Below are positions 1 through 6,050 of a stretch of DNA of 20,421 nucleotides, one piece after another. Position 1 is the first letter of the stretch. Each line of letters opens with the position of its first letter. Below the pieces are notes generated by a model that searched no databases, was not told where the DNA came from, and saw only the letters and a list, made by a program, of their open reading frames with translations. The stretch comes from an uncultured Oscillospiraceae bacterium (GTDB taxonomy: Bacteria > Bacillota > Clostridia > Oscillospirales > Acutalibacteraceae), in the NCBI GenBank assembly GCA_900540295.1, contig UQFM01000026.1, positions 1 to 20,421 on the forward strand. Direction: 5' to 3'. The position numbers and the translations under genes were made by a program.

Positions 1-42
1 ACTGATCGGTCTCGTGGGCTCGGAGATGTGTATAAGAGACAG
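1..42 (+). other. Nextera adapter (with index) at contig start
   Basis: Not genomic. Positions 9-42 match the Illumina Nextera read-2 transposon adapter and end in the mosaic-end sequence AGATGTGTATAAGAGACAG. Positions 1-8 (ACTGATCG) lie where the i7 index would be; from memory this resembles a Nextera XT v2 index, which I have not checked. Genomic sequence begins at about 43. Any reading frame starting here carries the artefactual peptide MYKRQ. Confidence 0.97.
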
Positions 43-128
43 GCCTTCCCGTTCGCGGCCAGACTTCCAAAAACAATGCTCGTACCCGCAAAGGTCCGAA
101 GAAGACCATCGCGAACAAGAAGAAATAA
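43..128 (+). CDS. rpsM: 30S ribosomal protein S13, C-terminal fragment
   Basis: Only the last 28 codons remain, read in frame from the adapter junction to the TAA at 126-128. The peptide begins GLPVRGQ, continues with the basic NARTRKGPKKT stretch and ends in lysines; this is the conserved tail of S13, which contacts tRNA in the 30S head. The 5' part is missing because the contig starts here, so this is an assembly truncation rather than a pseudogene. It sits directly upstream of rpsK, as in the Gram-positive alpha operon. The frame is masked by a longer artefactual frame that starts in the adapter. Confidence 0.95.
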
Positions 129-143
129 GGGAGGGTATGTTAA

Positions 144-542
144 ATGGCTACTGCAAAAAAAGGCACAGCGACACGCCGTCGCCGTGAGCGCAAGAATATT
201 GAAAAAGGTGCAGCGCATATTCAATCCACCTTCAATAACACCATCGTCACCATTACGGACGTGCAGGGCAATGCTGTTTCGTGGGCGTCTGCCGGCGAAA
301 TGGGCTTCAGAGGCTCTAAAAAGTCCACCCCCTTCGCAGCGCAGACTGCGGCAGAAACCGCGGCAAAAATTGCGATTGAGCATGGCATGAAGACGGTAGA
401 AGTCTATGTTAAGGGTCCGGGTTCGGGTCGTGAAGCCGCGATTCGTGCACTGCAGACCGCAGGTCTTGACGTAACGATGATTAAAGACGTTACGCCGATT
501 CCCCACAACGGCTGCCGCCCGCCCAAGAGAAGAAGAGTATAA
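144..542 (+). CDS. rpsK: 30S ribosomal protein S11
   Basis: S11 (132 aa, normal length) lies on the platform of the 30S subunit and contacts 16S rRNA near the E site. The basic N-terminus is followed by the conserved core NNTIVTITD (about residues 31-39), then VKGPGSGREAAIRAL in the second half, and the protein ends in the typical DVTPIPHNGCRPPKRRRV tail. A GGAGGG ribosome binding site eight bases upstream fixes the ATG. It follows rpsM by 15 bases and precedes rpsD by 19 bases, so it is cotranscribed with the alpha operon. Confidence 0.98.
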   Translation: MATAKKGTATRRRRERKNIEKGAAHIQSTFNNTIVTITDVQGNAVSWASAGEMGFRGSKKSTPFAAQTAAETAAKIAIEHGMKTVEVYVKGPGSGREAAIRALQTAGLDVTMIKDVTPIPHNGCRPPKRRRV

Positions 543-561
543 GTTTTTGGAGGTGTAATTT

Positions 562-1188
562 ATGGCAAGATATACAGGTGCGGTTTGCAAGCTTTGCCGC
601 CGTGAAGGCAAGAAGCTCTTTTTGAAGGGCGAACGCTGCTACACAGGCAAATGCTCGGTTGAACGCCGCAGCTATGCACCCGGCCAGCACGGTCAGGGAC
701 GCAAAAAGACTTCCGAATACGGTATGCAGCTTCGTGCGAAGCAGCAGGCCCGCCGTTTCTACGGTATTCAGGAAGGTCAGTTCCACAAATATTTCCTGAT
801 GGCAGAACGCAAGCAGGGTATGACAGGTGAAAACCTTCTGAGAATCTGCGAAAGCAGACTTGATAATGTTGCGTACCTTCTGGGCTGGGCTTCTTCCCGC
901 GCGGAAGCAAGACAGCTCACCACACACGGTCACTACACAGTCAACGGCAAAAAGGTAGACATTCCGTCTTATCTTCTCAAAGCAGGCGATGTAGTTTCCG
1001 TGAACGAGAAGAGCCGCGACAGCGAAAAAATCAAAGCCGTTGTAGAGGCGAACGGCGCTCGTCCCGTGCCGGAATGGCTTGACAAGGACGCTGAAAACTT
1101 CAGCGCAAAAGTTGTGAAGCTGCCCGACAGAGAGCAGATTGAAGTTCCTGTTGAAGAACATCTTATCGTCGAGTTCTATTCGAAATAA
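562..1188 (+). CDS. rpsD: 30S ribosomal protein S4, zinc-binding form
   Basis: S4 (208 aa) is a primary 16S rRNA-binding protein that nucleates assembly of the 30S body. It carries the four-cysteine zinc motif near the N-terminus (C9, C12, C26, C31), marking it as the C+ form of S4. An S4-type RNA-binding domain follows at roughly residues 95-160 (SRLDNVAYLLGWASSRAEARQ). The ribosome binding site is TTTGGAGGTG upstream of the ATG. In many Firmicutes rpsD is a separate gene; here it is between rpsK and rpoA, as in Clostridia. A 97-base spacer before rpoA contains only a weak GGGCA/TGCCC hairpin and no terminator. Confidence 0.98.
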   Translation: MARYTGAVCKLCRREGKKLFLKGERCYTGKCSVERRSYAPGQHGQGRKKTSEYGMQLRAKQQARRFYGIQEGQFHKYFLMAERKQGMTGENLLRICESRLDNVAYLLGWASSRAEARQLTTHGHYTVNGKKVDIPSYLLKAGDVVSVNEKSRDSEKIKAVVEANGARPVPEWLDKDAENFSAKVVKLPDREQIEVPVEEHLIVEFYSK

Positions 1189-1285
1189 CCGATTCGGTTT
1201 TCTCGAAAAATTACTCGGATTTCTCAGGTTCGAATATATGTATTTTAGGGCATTTTTGCCCGATCCCACGATAGGAGGGTTTTGA

Positions 1286-2236
1286 ATGATAGGAATTGAT
1301 AAGCCCAGCATTGAAGCACTCGATTTGTCCGCAGACGGCACCTACGGTAAATTCACCATGGAGCCGCTTGAGAGAGGCTACGGCACGACGCTCGGCAATT
1401 CCCTGCGCCGCGTGCTGTTGTCTTCCCTTCCGGGATATGCGATTACTTCGGTTAAAATTGACGGCGTTCTGCATGAATTTTCCACCGTTCCCGGTGTGAA
1501 AGAGGATGTCACGGAAATCGTTCTGAATTTGAAAGGCGTAATTCTGAAAATTCAGGGAGACGGTCCGAAAACGCTGTATGTGGAAGCAAGCGGAAAGTGC
1601 GAGGTTACGGCAGGCGACATCAAAACGGATTCCGAGGTTGAAATTCTCAATCCCGACCATTTGATTGCAACGCTTTCCGAAGACGCAACGCTCAATATGG
1701 AACTGACCGCCGACAGAGGCCGCGGTTATGTTTCCTCAGAGCGCAACAAGCAAATGATGCAGCCCGTAATCGGCGTGATTGCGGTCGATTCTATCTACAC
1801 CCCCGTGCTGAAGGTGAACTACACGGTTGAAAACACCCGTGTGGGGCAGATTACCGACTACGACAAGCTGATGTTGGAAGCATGGACAGACGGAACCATT
1901 TCCGCAAAAGAAGCGGTTTCGCTCGGCGCCAAGATTCTCACTGAGCACCTCAACCTCTTTGTCGACCTGTCCGATGAGGCAGGCAACACCGAGGTCATGG
2001 TCGTGAAAGATGACGACGGCAAGGAGAAGGCTCTCGAGATGACCATTGAGGAGCTTGACCTGTCCGTACGTTCCTTCAACTGCTTGAAGAGAGCCGGCAT
2101 CAACACGGTGGAAGACTTAATCAGCAAATCAGAGGAAGATATGATGAAGGTGCGCAACCTTGGCAGAAAGTCTTTGGAAGAGGTTATTGCCAAGCTTGAG
2201 TCCCTGAATTTCACTCTCCGCAAGGAAGACGAATAA
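1286..2236 (+). CDS. rpoA: DNA-directed RNA polymerase subunit alpha
   Basis: The alpha subunit (316 aa) dimerises to scaffold beta and beta' and contacts promoter UP elements and activators. The N-terminal assembly domain spans about residues 1-230, with the signature YGTTLGNSLRRVLLSSLPG near residues 33-51. A short linker leads to the C-terminal DNA-binding domain (about 250-312), with LDLSVRSFNCLKRAGI and VRNLGRKSLEEV. The start follows a clear ATAGGAGGG ribosome binding site. It is 97 bases after rpsD and 15 bases before rplQ, and is expected to be cotranscribed with both. Confidence 0.99.
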   Translation: MIGIDKPSIEALDLSADGTYGKFTMEPLERGYGTTLGNSLRRVLLSSLPGYAITSVKIDGVLHEFSTVPGVKEDVTEIVLNLKGVILKIQGDGPKTLYVEASGKCEVTAGDIKTDSEVEILNPDHLIATLSEDATLNMELTADRGRGYVSSERNKQMMQPVIGVIAVDSIYTPVLKVNYTVENTRVGQITDYDKLMLEAWTDGTISAKEAVSLGAKILTEHLNLFVDLSDEAGNTEVMVVKDDDGKEKALEMTIEELDLSVRSFNCLKRAGINTVEDLISKSEEDMMKVRNLGRKSLEEVIAKLESLNFTLRKEDE

Positions 2237-2251
2237 GAAGGAGTGATTTAG

Positions 2252-2608
2252 ATGCCCGGAACCAGAAAACTCGGCAGAACCACGGATCACCGTAAGGCGA
2301 TGCTCAGAGGTATGGTTACTTATCTGCTGGAAAACGGCAAGGTGGAAACCACCGTTACCAGAGCGAAAGAAGTCCGCTCCATGGCAGAAAAGATGATTAC
2401 CATCGCAAAGGACAACACGCTGACCGCAAAGCGTCAGGTGTATGCATATGTCACGAAGGATGATGTTGTGAAAAAGCTGTTTGACGAAATCGCGCCGAAA
2501 TATGCCGATGTCAAAGGCGGCTACACCCGCATCATCAAAACAGGTACCCGCCGCGGCGACGCTGCCGAAATGTGCATCATCGAATTGGTGGAGCCGAAAG
2601 CTGAATAA
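2252..2608 (+). CDS. rplQ: 50S ribosomal protein L17
   Basis: L17 (118 aa) is a large-subunit protein near the peptide exit region. The N-terminus has the family hallmark RKLGRTTDHRKAMLRGMVTYLL, followed by VETTVTRAKEVRSMAEKMITIAK and the C-terminal GGYTRIIKTGTRRGDAAEMCIIELV. Length is normal for bacteria. The ribosome binding site is AAGGAG, ten bases before the ATG. It is the last gene of the operon here, since a strong intrinsic terminator follows within 15 bases. In many Firmicutes ecfA/cbiO transporter genes follow rplQ; they are absent here. Confidence 0.98.
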   Translation: MPGTRKLGRTTDHRKAMLRGMVTYLLENGKVETTVTRAKEVRSMAEKMITIAKDNTLTAKRQVYAYVTKDDVVKKLFDEIAPKYADVKGGYTRIIKTGTRRGDAAEMCIIELVEPKAE

Positions 2609-2622
2609 GCTTATAAAAATTA

Positions 2623-2657
2623 CCCCGTGCAAGGTTTACTTGCACGGGGATTTTTTT
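2623..2657 (+). terminator. Intrinsic terminator of the alpha operon
   Basis: A perfect 11-bp stem (CCCCGTGCAAG at 2623-2633 pairing with 2639-2649) closes a 5-base loop and is followed by an A and seven T residues (2651-2657). It lies 15 bases after the rplQ stop. Confidence 0.95.
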
Positions 2658-2701
2658 GCCGTGGATTCGACAGTACATTCGGTTTGTACTGCGTGTGACT
2701 C

Positions 2702-2719
2702 TTCTCTGCATGCAGAGAA
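2702..2719. repeat. 18-bp perfect palindrome
   Basis: TTCTCTGCATGCAGAGAA reads the same on both strands. It lies just before the nested-hairpin element. A related CTGCATAC/GTATGCAG hairpin occurs inside the second intergenic island at 14353-14372. Confidence 0.8.
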
Positions 2720-2737
2720 CGGAAAAGTCTGTACGAA

Positions 2738-2815
2738 CCCGTAGGGGCGTGCATTGCGCGCCCGCAGAATCCGATGAAAATTGCGGAACAACACAGAGGT
2801 TGTTCCCTACACGGG
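2738..2815. repeat. Nested-hairpin (REP/MITE-like) element, copy in island 1
   Basis: Outer arms CCCGTAGGG (2738-2746) and CCCTACACGGG (2805-2815) can pair with a two-base bulge. Inside are two hairpins: 2745-2763 (8 bp with one G-T pair and a 3-base loop) and 2785-2806 (GGAACAAC/GTTGTTCC, 8 bp perfect with a 6-base loop). The outer stem partly competes with the ends of the inner hairpins. The layout resembles short palindromic interspersed repeats common in gut Clostridia, but I cannot show other copies from this window. Confidence 0.6.
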
Positions 2816-2838
2816 CGCAAAATTCACTGTGTGCTGTA

Positions 2839-2871
2839 TGAGATTCTTCGGCTTCGCCTCAGAAAATGACA
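2839..2871 (+). repeat. Short interspersed repeat, copy 1
   Basis: It begins TGAGATTCTTCG and ends ATGACA. A second copy in the opposite orientation lies at 14263-14292, with the same 12-base start and 6-base end and a variable GC-rich middle. Both copies are in intergenic DNA beside nested hairpins. Confidence 0.75.
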
Positions 2872-2923
2872 AATTAGCGCAGACCTTGGGGACGTGCATA
2901 CACTGAAAACAAATCATCCGTAT

Positions 2924-2965
2924 AAAAATCCCCCCGAGCGGAATACACCGTTCGGGGGGATTTTT
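2924..2965 (-). terminator. Bidirectional terminator after the cation ATPase gene
   Basis: A 13-bp stem (2929-2941 with 2948-2960, one G-T wobble) surrounds a 6-base loop. It has A5 on the left (2924-2928) and T5 on the right (2961-2965), so it can stop transcription from either side. It lies 17 bases past the stop of the minus-strand ATPase gene and also backs up the rplQ terminator. Confidence 0.93.
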
Positions 2966-2981
2966 GGTTAAAGGGATTCGG

Positions 2982-5654
2982 TTACTTCGTTTTCTTTTCT
3001 TTCCGCTTTGCCGCCAGACGCTGGAATGCCTTTACAATTTCAACCAACGGAATGATGGAGAACGCAAGCGCCATAGCTACGGCGTATTCCGGCAGGGAGA
3101 TGTGCTGAAAGCCGAACGCATCGTTCAGACCGGGGATATAGATAACCGCGGTTGTCGTGACGAACGAGGCAACGGTGGACAGCGCAAGGAATTTGTTGTG
3201 ACTGCCGTGCATGGACATGGAAACAACAGAGCCTTTCTGAGAACGCATATTTAAAGAGTGGAAGATTTCACACATCGACATGGTTAAGAACGCCATGGTC
3301 ATGCCGTCGGGGCTGTTGGTGATTTCCCAAACGCCCGCTTCCATAAAGTGGCCGATGAAGTAAGCGGCAAGGGTCAGCAGTGTGACCAGCGTGCCCTGAT
3401 AAGCGATGTCGCCGCCGACGCCGCCTGCGAAAATACCGTCTGTCGATTTTCTGGGCGGACGGCGCATAATATCCTTTTCGCCTTTTTCCATACTCAGTGC
3501 GAGTGCGGGGAAGCAATCGGTAACCAGATTAATCCACAAGAGATGTACGGGCTTCAAAATGGTGAAGCCCAGTATGCTTGCAATGAAAATGGAAAGTACT
3601 TCACTCAGGTTGGACGCTAATAAGAACTGAATGGATTTGCGGATATTGTCGTAAATACGGCGGCCTTCCTCAACTGCCGAAACTATGGTTGCAAAGTTGT
3701 CATCGGCAAGCACCATATCGGCGACGTTTTTGGTAACGTCCGTACCCGTAATGCCCATGCCCACACCAATGTCTGCACTCTTGATAGACGGTGCGTCGTT
3801 TACGCCGTCACCCGTCATCGCGGTTATCATCCCGCGGGCGCGCCACGCATTGACGATGCGCACCTTGTGTTCAGGCTGTACGCGCGCATAAACGGAATAC
3901 TGTGTCACTTTTTCTTGGAAAGCCTCGTCGGAAATCTCATTCAGCTCCGCGCCCGTAATGGCTTCGGAAGCGTCGTGAATGATACCCAGCTCCATGGCGA
4001 TGGCAACGGCGGTGTCCTTGTGGTCGCCTGTAATCATAATCGGACGGATGCCCGATGTGCGGCATTCCTCAATCGCCGCTTTTACTTCAGGGCGGACGGG
4101 GTCAATCATACCGACCAACCCGACGAATACGAGGTCATGCTCTAAAGCTTCGGGGCTTTGGTCATCGGGTACGGCAGACAGCGTTTTAAAACTGCATGCG
4201 AGCACGCGCAGTGCGCGGTCTGCATAAGCCTTGTTTTGTGCGAGAATTTCGGCGCGGTCTGCATCTGTCAAATCTGTTATTTCGCCGTTTTTCAGAATCT
4301 TTGTGCAATTTTTCAGAATTTCGTCGGGCGCGCCTTTTGTAAACTGCAAAATACCGTCTGCGGTTTCGTGCAGGGTCGTCATCATTTTGCGCATGGAGTC
4401 GAACGGTGCCTCGCCGACGCGCGGTGCGGTTTTCAGCATTTCGTTTTTATTAAGGTTCAGCGTCAGCGCATACGCGACCAATGCCGCCTCTGTCGGCTCG
4501 CCGACCAAATTGCCCGTGCTGTCAATGTTGACGTCGGTACAAAGCGCAAGTCCCTGCGCAAGCAATTTCTCATTGTCGCCGTAATGCTCGACAACGGTCA
4601 TTTTGTTTTGTGTCAGCGTGCCTGTTTTATCCGAACAGATAATCTGTGCACAGCCTAAGGTTTCTACGGCGGTCAATTTGCGGATAATCGCATTTTTCTT
4701 GGACATGTTCGTTACGCCGATGGAAAGCACTACCGTCACTACGGCGGCAAGACCTTCGGGGATTGCCGCAACTGCCAGCGACACGGCAAGCATGAAGGTG
4801 CTCAGCAGGAAGTTGAAATCCAGCGAATTGCCGTTGATGTATTGACGGATGATTCCGAATACAAACATGAATACACAAATGCCCAAAACCAAAAAGCTCA
4901 GGATTTTGGAAAGCTGTGCCAACTTCTTTTGCAGCGGGGTCTGGCCGTCCTCTGCGGCGGCAAGCGCGCCTGCGATTTTGCCCATTTCGGTATCCATACC
5001 GACTGCGGTAACCACGGCGCGTCCGCGGCCGTAAACCACGGAAGAGCCCATATACATCATGTTTTTGCGGTCACCCAAGGGAACGTCTTTTTGCGAGCCT
5101 AAGCCGATGGCGTCAATCATTTTGTTGACGGGGACGGATTCGCCTGTCAGTGCCGCTTCTTCAATTTTCAAGCTGGCGGATTCAATAATCCGCGCATCCG
5201 CAGGCACGGCATCGCCTGCCTCCAGCAGGATAACGTCGCCGATGGTCAGCTGTGCGCTGGGTACTTCCACAACGTCGCCGTCGCGCAGTACCTTTGAGGT
5301 CGCCGCCGCCATTTCCTGTAATGCCTCAATCGCCTTTTCCGCTTTGCTTTCCTGATACACGCCGAGCACCGCGTTGATGATGACTACCGCCAAAATGATG
5401 ATAACGTCGGTCGGAGCTTCATGCTCCACAATCGAGGTGACCGCGGAAATGACTGCCGCGACAATCAAAATGATAATCATCGGGTCGGTGAACTGCTCCA
5501 GCAAACGGCGGATGAGGGACTTTTTCTTTCCCTCCTGCAATTTGTTTTCGCCGTGTTCCGCGAGACGCTTCTGCGCCTCGGCGGCGGTTAACCCTTGTGC
5601 AGAACTCTTTACGCTTGCAAAGACGTCTTCTGCTTTTTGCAAATACTCTTGCAT
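2982..5654 (-). CDS. P2-type cation-transporting ATPase (Ca2+/Mn2+ efflux, riboswitch-controlled)
   Basis: A P-type ATPase (890 aa) that would export divalent cations from the cytoplasm using ATP. Visible in order: N-terminal cation-ATPase domain (about 1-75); actuator TGES (170-173); M4 PEGL (299-302); phosphorylation site DKTGT with D342; nucleotide domain KGAPDEIL (about 440-447); hinge TGDGVND (614-620); M5 N682 and E685; M6 N709, T712 and D713; C-terminal transmembrane domain to the end. The M4, M5 and M6 ligands match both Ca2+ sites of SERCA/PMR1-type pumps. A GGGAGG site precedes the ATG. The upstream yybP-ykoY riboswitch points to Mn2+ export or Mn2+-responsive Ca2+ export, as described for related ATPases of lactic acid bacteria and streptococci. 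The exact ion is unproven. Confidence 0.95.
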   Translation of the reverse strand: MQEYLQKAEDVFASVKSSAQGLTAAEAQKRLAEHGENKLQEGKKKSLIRRLLEQFTDPMIIILIVAAVISAVTSIVEHEAPTDVIIILAVVIINAVLGVYQESKAEKAIEALQEMAAATSKVLRDGDVVEVPSAQLTIGDVILLEAGDAVPADARIIESASLKIEEAALTGESVPVNKMIDAIGLGSQKDVPLGDRKNMMYMGSSVVYGRGRAVVTAVGMDTEMGKIAGALAAAEDGQTPLQKKLAQLSKILSFLVLGICVFMFVFGIIRQYINGNSLDFNFLLSTFMLAVSLAVAAIPEGLAAVVTVVLSIGVTNMSKKNAIIRKLTAVETLGCAQIICSDKTGTLTQNKMTVVEHYGDNEKLLAQGLALCTDVNIDSTGNLVGEPTEAALVAYALTLNLNKNEMLKTAPRVGEAPFDSMRKMMTTLHETADGILQFTKGAPDEILKNCTKILKNGEITDLTDADRAEILAQNKAYADRALRVLACSFKTLSAVPDDQSPEALEHDLVFVGLVGMIDPVRPEVKAAIEECRTSGIRPIMITGDHKDTAVAIAMELGIIHDASEAITGAELNEISDEAFQEKVTQYSVYARVQPEHKVRIVNAWRARGMITAMTGDGVNDAPSIKSADIGVGMGITGTDVTKNVADMVLADDNFATIVSAVEEGRRIYDNIRKSIQFLLASNLSEVLSIFIASILGFTILKPVHLLWINLVTDCFPALALSMEKGEKDIMRRPPRKSTDGIFAGGVGGDIAYQGTLVTLLTLAAYFIGHFMEAGVWEITNSPDGMTMAFLTMSMCEIFHSLNMRSQKGSVVSMSMHGSHNKFLALSTVASFVTTTAVIYIPGLNDAFGFQHISLPEYAVAMALAFSIIPLVEIVKAFQRLAAKRKEKKTK

Positions 5655-5746
5655 TGTTTTGCCTCCCTAATGGTTTGGGCAGGATTCAAAGCCGAATCAG
5701 CCCTTAGCGCCTTGTAATATTCAAAATTTACAATTAAATACGAGTA

Positions 5747-5821
5747 TTTTTGTATAGCAAGTCACGCGATGCAGGGAGGGCTTCCGCCCGTCAAAGTGCG
5801 TAACGCGGCTATACGGAAAAA
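5747..5821. repeat. Large inverted repeat in the ATPase leader
   Basis: TTTTTGTATAGC (5747-5758) faces GCTATACGGAAAAA (5808-5821): a 7-bp perfect arm continued by a T/A run after a two-base bulge. A GGGCTTCCGCCC hairpin sits in the centre. It lies between the riboswitch terminator and the start codon and has no obvious role in the switch. It could be a small non-autonomous mobile element or an RNA stability structure. Confidence 0.55.
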
Positions 5822-5866
5822 GACGCGGTATATAATGCAGATTTTTAGATATTATAAGGTGCATTT

Positions 5867-5908
5867 AAAAAAAGACCTCGCGGCAGAACGGATTCTGCCG
5901 AAGGTCTT
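5867..5908 (-). terminator. Riboswitch-controlled intrinsic terminator
   Basis: On the minus strand AAGACCTTCGGCAGAA pairs with TTCTGCCGCGAGGTCTT across a 4-base loop and runs into seven T residues (complement of 5867-5873). The 5' arm includes the bases that form the 3' strand of aptamer P1, so the two structures exclude each other. Confidence 0.93.
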
Positions 5909-5990
5909 GCTACCTAAAATCGGCCCGATGACCAGCCGCAAAGCGACATGATGTTGACCAACGGGTAAAAGCTACTCCCCTTCACGGTGA
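5898..5990 (-). promoter_or_regulatory. yybP-ykoY manganese riboswitch
   Basis: On the minus strand the leader contains the family hallmarks: AAGGGGAGTAGC (complement of 5971-5982), a TCAACAT loop segment (5951-5957) and AGCAAGACCTT (5901-5911), which closes P1 with the GAAGG segment. These match the conserved core of the Mn2+-sensing yybP-ykoY class. The class is known to sense Mn2+ and often controls P-type ATPases and other metal exporters. The terminator overlaps the 3' strand of P1, so ligand binding should prevent termination and switch the ATPase gene on. A small CGGTG/CACCG hairpin (5985-5998) lies just 5' of the aptamer. Confidence 0.92.
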
Positions 5991-6021
5991 TGCCACCGAG
6001 GAAAATTTTTCTTTCTGTTAA

Positions 6022-6050
6022 AGAATAACATACTAATCAACACTTGTCAA
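6022..6050 (-). promoter_or_regulatory. Sigma-A promoter for the riboswitch/ATPase transcript
   Basis: A consensus -35 TTGACA (complement of 6045-6050), a 17-base spacer and -10 TATTCT (6022-6027). Transcription would start near 6015, about 25 bases before the aptamer. The -35 box overlaps the TGA stop of the upstream gene. Confidence 0.85.

Larger units (their letters stand above)
2609..2981. other. Repeat-rich intergenic region
   Basis: This 373-base stretch between rplQ and the ATPase gene has no credible gene. Both flanking genes run into it, so it is a tail-to-tail region. In order it holds the rplQ terminator, an 18-bp palindrome (2702-2719), a nested-hairpin element (2738-2815), one copy of a short interspersed repeat (2839-2871) and a bidirectional terminator (2924-2965). 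Short frames across it lack ribosome binding sites and recognisable protein. Confidence 0.8.
5655..6046 (-). other. Long 5' leader and control region of the cation ATPase gene
   Basis: No gene is present. Reading on the minus strand it contains the promoter (6022-6050, overlapping the upstream stop codon), the Mn2+ riboswitch (5898-5990), its terminator (5867-5908), then about 210 bases with a large imperfect inverted repeat (5747-5821) and an AT-rich stretch before the ribosome binding site of the ATPase gene. Confidence 0.85.

Noticed and set aside
28..390. 120-codon plus-strand frame beginning MYKRQ
   Set aside because: It starts in the adapter and runs in the wrong frame over rpsM and rpsK, giving an Arg/Pro-rich peptide.
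490..1341. 283-codon minus-strand frame
   Set aside because: It is entirely antisense to rpsK, rpsD and the start of rpoA, which are certain, and it has no supporting binding site.
2609..2981. CRISPR array
   Set aside because: The hairpins are not equally spaced direct repeats with spacers, and no cas genes are present in the window.
5769..5951. 60-codon plus-strand frame across the ATPase leader
   Set aside because: It runs antisense through the riboswitch terminator and aptamer and has no recognisable product.
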